Notes under the pieces: generated by a model
What the model saw: only the letters and a program-made list of their open reading frames with translations
Told to the model about the DNA's origin: nothing
Database searches by the model: none
In this document: one piece after another, positions 35,859-41,798 of the stretch
How positions within the stretch are numbered: the first letter of the stretch is position 1
How the letters are laid out: every line of letters starts with the position of its first letter
Translations under genes and position numbers: made by a program
Origin: Stenotrophomonas maltophilia
GTDB lineage: Bacteria; Pseudomonadota; Gammaproteobacteria; Xanthomonadales; Xanthomonadaceae
DNA length: 41,798 nt
Reading direction: 5' to 3'
Assembly (NCBI GenBank): GCA_900113425.1
Contig: FOZF01000001.1
Location: 1 to 41,798, forward strand

Positions 35859-37268
35859 TCAGCCCACCCGGGCCAGCTGCGGTTGCCTGGCGCTGAGCCG
35901 GCGCCGTTCGCGGGCCGGGGCGATATCCAGTTGTTCTCGGTATTTTGCGACGGTTCGACGGGCAATGTTCACCCCCTGGCGCGAAAGCAGGGCGGCGATG
36001 GCCTCATCGGCCAGCGGCCGACCGGCCGGCTCGGCATCGATCAGGCGGCGCACCATGGCCTTCACTGCCTGGCCGGAGACGCTGGCGCCTTCCAGGCGCA
36101 CCGCGAAGAAGTGCTTCAGCTCGAAGGTGCCACGCGGGGTCTGCAGGTACTTGCCGGTGGTGATGCGCGAGACGGTGGACTCGTGCATGCCGATTTCCTC
36201 TGCCACTTCCTTCAGGGTCAGCGGCGCCATCGCTTCCTCGCCCCGGACCAGGAACGCGGCCTGGCGCTCGACGATCACCCGCGCGGTACGCAGGAGGGTG
36301 TCATAGCGCATCGACAGGCCACGGCTGAACCAGCGCGCTTCCTGCAGCATCTCGCGCAGCGCCGGTGCAGCCTCGTTGCTGTCGGCCAGGGCCTGCTCGT
36401 ACTGCGTGTTGATCGATACGCGGCGGCTGGTCGCCGGATTCAGCGCCACTTTCCACTGGCCGTCGGCGTGCCAGGCGACCACGTCCGGCACCACCACGGC
36501 ATTGCGCTCCGGCAGCAGGTTGTCACCCGGGCGGGGTTGCAGCGAGAGGATCAGCCGCACTGCTTCGCGCACGTCACCGATCTCGGCGTCATGCAGTCGG
36601 GCGAGGGCGGGGTAGTCGTGTGCGGCCAGTGGCTCGAGCGCGCCGGCAAGGATGCGGGTAGCCAGGTGCCGCGCGGGAACCACACCGTCCAGGCTGCGCA
36701 GCTGGGCCTGCAGGCTTTCGCGAAGGTCCCGCGCGGCCATACCGGCAGGCTCGCCGTGCAGCAGGTGCTGGCGGACCGCTTCGACACCATCGGCGGCGAT
36801 GTCGAACTGGGCGCTGGCCAGCAGCTGCAGCTGTGCCAGCGGTGCCTGCAGATAGCCGGCGTCATCGCAGTGCTCGAGCCAGAAGGCGGCGACCGCCAAC
36901 TCGCGGTCGTCCAGGTCCAGTGCCAGCCGCTGCAGCACGCGCAGCTGCGGATCGCTCGATTCGCCCGCCGCAATGCGCGCCATGCGGTCATCGTCGCCGT
37001 CCTGCCAGCTGGCGCCGGCAACGTCCCACATCGAGGATTCGGGCAGCTCGTCGAACGCCGCGGTTTCCAGCGTGGTGGCGCCGGCGTCGCCGGGTTCGGG
37101 CGCAGGCGCTTCGGCGTCCTCGATGTCCAGCATCGGGTTGGAATCGAGCAGGCGCTGGATTTCCTGTTCCAGATGCAGTCCGTCCAGCTGCAGCAGCCGG
37201 ATCGACTGCAGCAGCTGCGGGGTGAGGTGAAGTTGTTGGCCCAGCTGGGCGGAGAGTGCAGCCTTCAT
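35859..37268 (-). CDS. rpoN2: RNA polymerase sigma-54 factor, flagellar paralogue RpoN2
   Basis: Sigma-54 of 469 residues. Seen: N-terminal region I, Gln/Leu-rich, which contacts the enhancer-binding protein (QLHLTPQLLQSIRLLQL); an acidic region II; the core-binding domain; a helix-turn-helix at about 355-385 (LKEVAEEIGMHESTVSRITT) ahead of GTFELKHFF; and the RpoN box ARRTVAKYRE at about 436-445, which reads the -24 element. Xanthomonads carry a second rpoN in the flagellar cluster beside fleQ, and this fits. The start is the ATG at 37268; the frame runs further up without similarity. Whether another rpoN exists in this genome cannot be seen here. Confidence 0.95.
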   Translation of the reverse strand: MKAALSAQLGQQLHLTPQLLQSIRLLQLDGLHLEQEIQRLLDSNPMLDIEDAEAPAPEPGDAGATTLETAAFDELPESSMWDVAGASWQDGDDDRMARIAAGESSDPQLRVLQRLALDLDDRELAVAAFWLEHCDDAGYLQAPLAQLQLLASAQFDIAADGVEAVRQHLLHGEPAGMAARDLRESLQAQLRSLDGVVPARHLATRILAGALEPLAAHDYPALARLHDAEIGDVREAVRLILSLQPRPGDNLLPERNAVVVPDVVAWHADGQWKVALNPATSRRVSINTQYEQALADSNEAAPALREMLQEARWFSRGLSMRYDTLLRTARVIVERQAAFLVRGEEAMAPLTLKEVAEEIGMHESTVSRITTGKYLQTPRGTFELKHFFAVRLEGASVSGQAVKAMVRRLIDAEPAGRPLADEAIAALLSRQGVNIARRTVAKYREQLDIAPARERRRLSARQPQLARVG

Positions 37269-37478
37269 CGTGGTTCCCCGGCGCCGCTCCCCGACGCCTT
37301 GTGGAACGCATCTTGCTTCTGATCCGGCGGGTGCGGAATCAGGGGGTTCCTGAGGTGGTTGGTGAATTACCCGACAGCCTGTAGGGATTTTCCCGACATC
37401 GGCGCGGGAAGTTGACGTTCCCCGGGCGCAACCCATTGATTTCCTGTTGCGCACGCGGCCGGGGCGTCGTGCCGGCGT

Positions 37479-37523
37479 GTACGGGATTCCGTCAGTGCCT
37501 GCGGGGGTGACGGGAACCCGTCA
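37479..37523. promoter_or_regulatory. Pair of TGACGGG-type palindromes upstream of rpoN2 (operator candidate)
   Basis: TGACGGGAACCCGTCA (37508-37523) is a 7-bp-arm palindrome; GTACGGGATTCCGTCA (37479-37494) is a near copy 29 bases away centre to centre. Both lie 210-255 bases upstream of the rpoN2 start, just after the NarL-type regulator gene. The palindrome at 27067-27080 before fliL has the same core. Confidence 0.5.
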
Positions 37524-37537
37524 TCCGGGTGCAGCGG

Positions 37538-38176
37538 TTACTCCAGCTCGTGCTGGTGGCGGGCGGCGAGCAGCAGCAGGTCGTTGGCGCGGCGGCACCC
37601 CAGCGATTCCATCATGCGCGCGCGGTGGGTTTCCACGGTCTTGACGCTGATGCCGAGGTCGGCGGCGATTTCCTTGTTGCTTTCGCCTTTGCCGATGCGG
37701 CGCAGGATCTCGCGCTGGCGGGGTGACAGCGCGGCGATGCCGGTGGGCTTCTCGCGGCCCAGCATGGGCGCCAGCATCTTCGCCGAGATCTGCGGGCTCA
37801 GGAACACCTGGCCTGCATGTGCGGCGCGCAGCGCCAGTTCCAGTTCCTGCGGAGCGGCATCCTTGACCACGAAGCCGACGGCACCGCGATCCAGTGCGTC
37901 ACGCACGTGGGCGGCGTCATCGTGCATGGTCATCATCACCACGCGGGTGCCGGGTGCGCGCATGCGGATGTCGCTGAGTGCTTCCAGGCCGGTGCGTCCG
38001 GGCAGGGACAGATCCATCAGCACCACGTCCGGCGCGTGCTGCAGGGCCAGCTGCAGCGCCTGCTCGGCGTTGCTGGCCTCGGCCACGAGCTGCACGTCGG
38101 CAAACCCCTGCAGCAGCCGCGCCAGGCCGGCGCGGACCAGGGTGTGATCGTCGACGATGAGAACTCGCACAGGCAC
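37538..38176 (-). CDS. NarL/FixJ-family DNA-binding response regulator
   Basis: Two-domain regulator of 212 residues. Seen: a receiver with Asp9/Asp10, phospho-acceptor Asp55 in VVLMDLSLPG and Lys105, then a LuxR-type helix-turn-helix at about 148-205 (LSPRQREILRRIGKGESNKE and VKTVETHRARM). No histidine kinase is nearby, so it is an orphan in this window. The start is a GTG at 38176; a second GTG two codons later is possible, and neither has a strong binding site. It lies between the filament genes and rpoN2, with 269 bases before rpoN2. Target genes are unknown; a role in flagellar control is inferred from place. Confidence 0.92.
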   Translation of the reverse strand: MPVRVLIVDDHTLVRAGLARLLQGFADVQLVAEASNAEQALQLALQHAPDVVLMDLSLPGRTGLEALSDIRMRAPGTRVVMMTMHDDAAHVRDALDRGAVGFVVKDAAPQELELALRAAHAGQVFLSPQISAKMLAPMLGREKPTGIAALSPRQREILRRIGKGESNKEIAADLGISVKTVETHRARMMESLGCRRANDLLLLAARHQHELE

Positions 38177-38200
38177 GCTGGAGGTCCGGGAGGGGAGTCC

Positions 38201-38229
38201 ACCTTAACTTAGCTGAACGGGCGAGCCAA
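38201..38229 (-). promoter_or_regulatory. Weak sigma-70-like promoter candidate for the NarL-type regulator
   Basis: TTGGCT and TAAGGT with a 17-base spacer on the minus strand, in the 85-base gap after the PilZ gene. Expected start near 38194. A single match of this quality can occur by chance. Confidence 0.3.
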
Positions 38230-38261
38230 GGGTCGTCCTTTGCGGGCCGGCCTGGCAGGCT

Positions 38262-38840
38262 TCAGCGCGCCCGCCTTGCTTCGGCCACCTGACGCCGGTG
38301 CAGGCGGAACAGATGCCGCTCCATGGCCATCTCCAGTCCGTCGCCGAGGCGATGGAAACGCAGCCAGAGATAGTGGCCTCCGCTGCCGTCGGCGGCCTCG
38401 GCAACCACTTCCACCGGCAGATCGATATGGTCGGGCAGCCAGTCGCTGGGCTGCACGCGGACCACGCCGGCCTGGCCCGGCGCCGCGCCGCTGCGGGGCC
38501 CCAGCTGCAGGCGGATGCCGCGCCGCGACCAGCGCACCGGGCGCAGGGTCAATGCCGGGCCCTGCTGGCGCACGAGCCGGCCCAGCAGCACCATGGCCAG
38601 ATCCAGCTTGGCTTCCAGCCGCTGCAGTGGAAGGCTGGCCTCGCTGCGTTCGTCGTGTTCATCCACACGGCTGTCCTCGACCAGCGCCAGGCTGCGCAGC
38701 AGGCCTTCGGCGCTGCTGGTGCGTCCCGCCGCGTTGCCGGCCTGGAACTCGACAGGCAGCGCCAGTTCACAGCTGAGCGTCTCGTCGAACAGTTCGCTTT
38801 CGGCGGGGTGATGCAGCGACGTGGTCGGCAGGAGGGTCAT
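38262..38840 (-). CDS. PilZ-domain protein with degenerate cyclic-di-GMP motifs
   Basis: Protein of 192 residues. Seen: a variable N-terminal half with a helical stretch (about 68-92) and a C-terminal beta-rich region at about 95-185 with RPVRWSRRGIRLQLG, which resembles the second PilZ motif (D/N-x-S-x-x-G) but has Arg where Asp/Asn is expected. I see no clear RxxxR motif before it, so cyclic-di-GMP binding is doubtful. The C-terminus is very basic (HLFRLHRRQVAEARRAR). It overlaps the FliT-like gene by four bases and so belongs to the fliS unit. It could act as a protein adaptor, as some non-binding PilZ proteins of xanthomonads do; that is inference. Confidence 0.75.
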   Translation of the reverse strand: MTLLPTTSLHHPAESELFDETLSCELALPVEFQAGNAAGRTSSAEGLLRSLALVEDSRVDEHDERSEASLPLQRLEAKLDLAMVLLGRLVRQQGPALTLRPVRWSRRGIRLQLGPRSGAAPGQAGVVRVQPSDWLPDHIDLPVEVVAEAADGSGGHYLWLRFHRLGDGLEMAMERHLFRLHRRQVAEARRAR

Positions 38841-39130
38841 GCCAGCGATTCTGCCTGCAGGTAGGCGTGCGCGGCGCGAAGGGAGCGCCGTCCATCGTGC
38901 AGCTGCACGGCCACCGCATCGCGGCGATGGCGCAGCAGGGTGAGCAGGCTCTGCTGGCGTTCGAACAGCGCGGTCAGGGGTGCATGGTCGGTGGCCGCCA
39001 GCGGTTGGCTCAACAGCGCGTGCAGCTTGCTGTCATGGCCTTCGAGCAGGCTGTCGGCGGTGTCGAAGGCATCTTCACCCAGTGCCTTCTCGAAAGCGTC
39101 CAGCTGCGCATGCAGTGCCTGCAGGCTCAT
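38837..39130 (-). CDS. Small FliT-like protein of the fliS operon
   Basis: 97 residues, almost all helix, with no membrane segment. Its place directly after fliS (four-base overlap) and its size fit FliT, the chaperone of the filament cap FliD, but sequence similarity to enteric FliT is too weak for me to be sure. Seen: LHAQLDAFEKALGEDAFDTA and a second long helix LFERQQSLLTLLRHRRDAVA. It overlaps the PilZ gene by four bases. An alternative is a lineage-specific export chaperone for another substrate. Confidence 0.75.
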   Translation of the reverse strand: MSLQALHAQLDAFEKALGEDAFDTADSLLEGHDSKLHALLSQPLAATDHAPLTALFERQQSLLTLLRHRRDAVAVQLHDGRRSLRAAHAYLQAESLA

Positions 39131-39543
39131 GGTGCCACCGCCGCTGTACGGCGCTGTTCGTGCGGAATCGCGTTCCAGGCGCTGTCGATCTCGCCCAGCA
39201 GCTGCAGCGATTCGTCCAGGGCGGCGCGGTCGTTGTGCAGGTTGGCCTCGGTCAGGCGCTGCAGCACATAGTCGTAGAGAGACGAAAGATTGCCGGCAAT
39301 CTCGCCACCGGCCTCATGGTCCAGCGAGCCGTTGAGGTGGCCGACGATGGCGCAAACCTCGCCGATCGCCTTGCCCTTGCCGGCATGGTCGCCGCGCTCG
39401 AGGCTGGCCAGTGCGCGCCGTACGCGCTCCAGCGCGCCCGCCAGCAGCAGGGCCACCAGCTTGTGCGGATCGGCGTCGGTGACCGCACTGGTCACACCCA
39501 CCTGGCGGTACTGCTCGGCGTACTGACGGCTGGAACCGTACAT
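39127..39543 (-). CDS. fliS: Flagellin export chaperone FliS
   Basis: Binds the C-terminus of flagellin and delivers it to FlhA, 138 residues. Seen: MYGSSRQYAEQYRQVGVTSA at the start, DPHKLVALLLAGALERVRRA (flagellin-binding helix) and a DYVLQRLTEANLHND helix. The ATG at 39543 has AAGGAG 8 bases upstream. A sigma-28-like promoter lies in the gap after fliD. It is the first gene of fliS, FliT-like, PilZ. Confidence 0.96.
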   Translation of the reverse strand: MYGSSRQYAEQYRQVGVTSAVTDADPHKLVALLLAGALERVRRALASLERGDHAGKGKAIGEVCAIVGHLNGSLDHEAGGEIAGNLSSLYDYVLQRLTEANLHNDRAALDESLQLLGEIDSAWNAIPHEQRRTAAVAP

Positions 39544-39626
39544 TCGTGATTCTCCTTGCGCTGGGTGCTGCAGCAGGATCGTGACGATCGCTGCCGGCAG
39601 TACCGCGATGATTGCTGTTGCGTCCG

Positions 39627-39654
39627 TTATCGGTGCGTTCGGCACCAAACTTGA
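39627..39654 (-). promoter_or_regulatory. Sigma-28 (FliA) promoter candidate for fliS
   Basis: On the minus strand TCAAGTTT, 12 bases, ACCGATAA. It matches TAAAGTTT/GCCGATAA at 7 and 7 of 8 with one extra spacer base. Two inverted repeats overlap it: GGTGC/GCACC (39632-39646) in the spacer and CGGCAC/GTGCCG (39640-39660) around the -35. Expected start near 39620. Confidence 0.68.
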
Positions 39655-39670
39655 GTGCCGCGCACGTCCG

Positions 39671-41086
39671 TCAACCGTTCAACTGCGCCAGCTGCTGCTG
39701 CAGTGCCGAACTGCTCTGCTGCAGCTTGCCCATCAGGCTGTCCAGTGCGAGGAACTGCTTCTTGTACCGTGCCTCCACGCCGACCATGCGTGTATCCAGG
39801 TCCTTGCGGCGCTTGTCGATGCTGTCCAGGGTGTTGTTCAGGCCCTTGGTGCGGGCGACGAACGCCCCCTCCTTGCCGACCGTCGTGCTCACGTAGCCGT
39901 CGACCAGCGAGTACAGCTGGCCCGCACCGCCGGCATCGCCGGTGATCGCCTGGCGGATCTTCTCCGGCTGGCTGGCAAGCGCGGCGGCGAACTTGGTGGT
40001 ATCGAGCACCAGGCTGCCATCGGCATTGGGATAGCCGCGGGTCTGCAGGCCGATCGCCTTGGCATCCAGGCCATCGCCGGACAGCGACTTGAGCACGCCC
40101 GACATCACCGAGCGCAGCTGGCTGGCGGCGCCGCGCATCTGCGCGTCGCCGGTGAGGGCTGCCGCTTCCTTGGTCTTGGCGTCGTACTTGGTTTCGGTGT
40201 TGATGGCGGCGATGGCCGCGTTGTACGCGGTCACGAAATCCTGCATCACCTTGGTCGCCGCGGCGGTGTCGGTGCTGATCGTGACCGTGCTCTGTCCTTC
40301 CTTCTTCAGGTTCAGGGTCAGGCCCGGTACGGCGTCGGCTACGGTGTTGCTGGCGCTCACCACTTCAACGCCGTCGATGGTCAGTTTGGCATCTGCGGCG
40401 GCGGTGTTCTCCTTCAGGCTGCCGACCAGCGCTCCCAGCTTCGGGTCGCTGCCGGCGTACTCGAGCTTGATCGCGTTTGCCGCGCCGGTCTTTTCCTGTG
40501 CGATCGACAGGTACTGGTTGTCGCCGGAGCTGATCAGGGTGGCCTGCACGCCTTCCTTGCGGCCGGCGGCGTCGATCTTGTTGCGGATCGTGGTCAGCGT
40601 GTCGCCTTCCTCGACCTCCACGTTCATGGTCTTGGCCTTGTCGCCGACGCCGACGGTCAACGTCAAGGTTCCGGCGGCGAACGTATCGGTCTTCGGCACG
40701 GACGTGTCGGCGATCAGCTTGTGGGCGGTCGCCAGCGACTTGACGTCGATGATGTGCGTGCCGTTGGACGCGGCCGCCTTGCTGGTACCGACGTCATACA
40801 GCGCCACGCTGGCCGTCAGGATCTCGTCGGTACCGCCGCTGCCGCCCTTGCTGGCGGTGACCGTGCGGGTGTCGAAGGCCGTGGTGGCCTTCAGTGCCGT
40901 GAGTGCGGTCTTCAGCTTGTCGAAGGCCGCGGTGACGGTGCCGATCGACGACAGCTGCATCTTGGTCTTGGACTGCTGCAGGTTCAGCGCATTGTCGGCG
41001 GGCTTGCGGTCGGCCGCGACCAGCTGGCTGACGATGCTGGAGATGTCCAGGCCCGAGCCGATGCCACCGTATCCAAAGTCTGCCAC
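39671..41086 (-). CDS. fliD: Flagellar filament cap protein FliD
   Basis: Caps the growing filament and helps flagellin fold, 471 residues. Seen: the N-terminal helix ADFGYGGIGSGLDISSIVSQ, a variable Ala/Thr-rich middle with a VVEVEEGDTLTTIRNKIDAA-like hook (here MNVEVEEGDTLTTIRNKID), and a C-terminal coiled coil ending LQQSSSALQQQLAQLNG. The start is a GTG at 41086 with AGGAG 8 bases upstream; the open frame extends 33 codons further without similarity. It lies between flagellin and fliS. Confidence 0.96.
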   Translation of the reverse strand: MADFGYGGIGSGLDISSIVSQLVAADRKPADNALNLQQSKTKMQLSSIGTVTAAFDKLKTALTALKATTAFDTRTVTASKGGSGGTDEILTASVALYDVGTSKAAASNGTHIIDVKSLATAHKLIADTSVPKTDTFAAGTLTLTVGVGDKAKTMNVEVEEGDTLTTIRNKIDAAGRKEGVQATLISSGDNQYLSIAQEKTGAANAIKLEYAGSDPKLGALVGSLKENTAAADAKLTIDGVEVVSASNTVADAVPGLTLNLKKEGQSTVTISTDTAAATKVMQDFVTAYNAAIAAINTETKYDAKTKEAAALTGDAQMRGAASQLRSVMSGVLKSLSGDGLDAKAIGLQTRGYPNADGSLVLDTTKFAAALASQPEKIRQAITGDAGGAGQLYSLVDGYVSTTVGKEGAFVARTKGLNNTLDSIDKRRKDLDTRMVGVEARYKKQFLALDSLMGKLQQSSSALQQQLAQLNG

Positions 41087-41180
41087 GTCGTTTCTCCTGG
41101 TAATCCGGGCGCCGCGCTGCGGCCGCCCGTCGTCAACGAAAATAGCGGCCTGCGCCGCTGGGTCTTGAGGACTTCGTTGA

Positions 41181-41197
41181 TGCATGCGCCATGCCAG
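41181..41197 (-). promoter_or_regulatory. Sigma-54 promoter candidate for fliD
   Basis: On the minus strand CTGGCATGGCGCATGCA: TGGCATG matches the -24 box with one change and ATGCA the -12 box with one change; GG and GC are 10 bases apart. Expected start near 41170, leaving a leader of about 84 bases. Confidence 0.55.
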
Positions 41198-41213
41198 TGC
41201 CGGACGGCAGGTT

Positions 41214-41229
41214 TGGCATGCAGGTTGCA
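41214..41229 (+). promoter_or_regulatory. Plus-strand sigma-54-like site facing fliC
   Basis: TGGCATGCAGGTTGCA has GG and GC 10 bases apart and a full TTGCA. It would read towards the fliC terminator, antisense to the fliC 3' region. No plus-strand gene follows in the window. Confidence 0.35.
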
Positions 41230-41281
41230 GGAGTGAGGGGGCAGGGTGCGGTCGGGACGACGCAGGCTGCCGGGAGTCTGC

Positions 41282-41310
41282 AAAAAACCCTCCCCCAAAG
41301 CAGGGGAGGG
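41282..41310 (-). terminator. Rho-independent terminator of fliC
   Basis: On the minus strand an 8-bp stem CCCTCCCC / GGGGAGGG with a 7-base loop runs straight into TTTTTT. It is 212 bases after the fliC stop, so the flagellin message has a long 3' tail. Confidence 0.92.
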
Positions 41311-41430
41311 ATCAGGCTACTGACAATCGGGGGGAGACGAAGCCGCCCGGTGCGTACAGTCAAAGGTACAGCGCTGAAACAGAGGTCCGCAGGGGCGGGC
41401 GATGCCAAGCCGGTTCGGGAATCCTCCCGG

Positions 41431-41452
41431 GCCGGGCATGGCCCGCGCCTGC
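41431..41452 (-). repeat. Degenerate REP-like palindrome after fliC
   Basis: On the minus strand GCAGGCGCGGGCCATGCCCG resembles the GTAG-headed elements at 8525 and 23862, sharing the CGGGCCATGCCCG core but with GCAG and a broken outer stem. It may be a decayed copy. Confidence 0.35.
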
Positions 41453-41522
41453 GTGCGCCGTGGCTGTCGGGTTGCCGCTGCCGCGGGTTCGACCGGCGGC
41501 AGCGGTACCTTCTTGCCGTGGA

Positions 41523-41798
41523 TCAGCGCAGCAGGCTGAGCACGCCCTGCGGTACCTGGTTGGCCTGGGCCAGCATGGCCGTACCGGCCTGCTGCAGGAT
41601 CTGGGTACGGGTCAGTTCAGCGGTTTCCTTGGCGAAGTCGGTGTCCTTGATGCGGCTGCGCGAGGCGGACAGGTTCTCCGTCGAGGTCTGCAGGTTGGCG
41701 ACCACCGAGGTGAAGCGGTTCTGGATCGCACCCAGGTCGGCGCGGGTGTTGTTGATCGAACCCAGTGCCTTGTCGACCACTTCCAGCGCCTGCTGGGC
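41523..41798 (-). CDS. fliC: Flagellin FliC, 3' end only
   Basis: Filament subunit; the last 91 codons are in the window. Seen: the conserved D1/D0 C-terminal helices with [60 protein letters not shown] and the end LSLLR. This part folds into the filament core and binds FliS. The start and promoter lie outside the window, and further flagellin copies upstream cannot be excluded. Confidence 0.97.
   Translation of the reverse strand, partial: AQQALEVVDKALGSINNTRADLGAIQNRFTSVVANLQTSTENLSASRSRIKDTDFAKETAELTRTQILQQAGTAMLAQANQVPQGVLSLLR

Larger units (their letters stand above)
41087..41522. other. Intergenic region between fliC and fliD
   Basis: This 436-base gap holds a GC hairpin just after fliC (41475-41505, 9-bp stem, no T-tract), a degenerate REP-like palindrome at 41431-41452, the strong fliC terminator (41282-41310), and two sigma-54-like sites in opposite directions (41181-41197 minus, 41214-41229 plus). 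I see no gene in it. Confidence 0.65.

Overview
The window is one continuous flagellar and chemotaxis locus from a high-GC gammaproteobacterium of the Xanthomonadaceae, most likely Stenotrophomonas (S. maltophilia complex). The reasons are the gene order (a second rpoN beside fleQ, MotC/MotD stators, a ParC/ParP-type pair), the strong GC bias, and two short GTAG-headed palindromes of the kind known as SMAG repeats in S. maltophilia. The genus call is an inference from sequence features; no database was searched. Every gene I accept lies on the minus strand, so transcription runs from high to low coordinates. The many long plus-strand frames are GC-driven shadows.

Layout in the direction of transcription. 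(1) 41798-38262, filament end: the 3' end of flagellin fliC with a strong terminator, fliD (cap), fliS (flagellin chaperone, with a sigma-28-like promoter), a small FliT-like protein and a degenerate PilZ protein. (2) 38176-33965, regulators: an orphan NarL-type response regulator, a second sigma-54 factor (rpoN2), a single-domain receiver and FleQ. (3) 33704-27107, fliEFGHIJK: MS ring, switch, export ATPase and hook-length control, behind a sigma-54-like promoter. (4) 26995-22774, fliLMNOPQR: switch and export gate, behind a second sigma-54-like promoter. (5) 22610-18171, two inserted genes: an MHYT-GGDEF-EAL cyclic-di-GMP enzyme and a secreted S15/CocE-like hydrolase, which separate fliR from flhB. 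(6) 18086-11436, flhB-flhA-flhF-fleN-fliA: gate completion, polar placement and number control, and the late sigma factor. (7) 11378-1, chemotaxis: cheY-cheZ-cheA, motC-motD, a ParA-like ATPase, a CheW-domain ParP-like protein, then STAS-cheY-cheA and a truncated poly-HAMP chemoreceptor.

How it fits together: RpoN2 and FleQ probably drive the middle operons (sigma-54-like sites before fliE, fliL, flhB and fliD). FliA, made from the flhB-fliA block, probably drives late genes (sigma-28-like sites before fliS, motC and the STAS-cheY-cheA unit). FlhF and FleN would set polar site and number; the ParC/ParP-like pair would place the chemosensory array. CheA/CheY/CheZ would control the FliGMN switch, with MotCD as a stator pair. 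Most genes overlap by 1-14 bases, which points to translational coupling. No cheB, cheR or stand-alone cheW is in the window. All promoter and operator calls are pattern matches made by eye.
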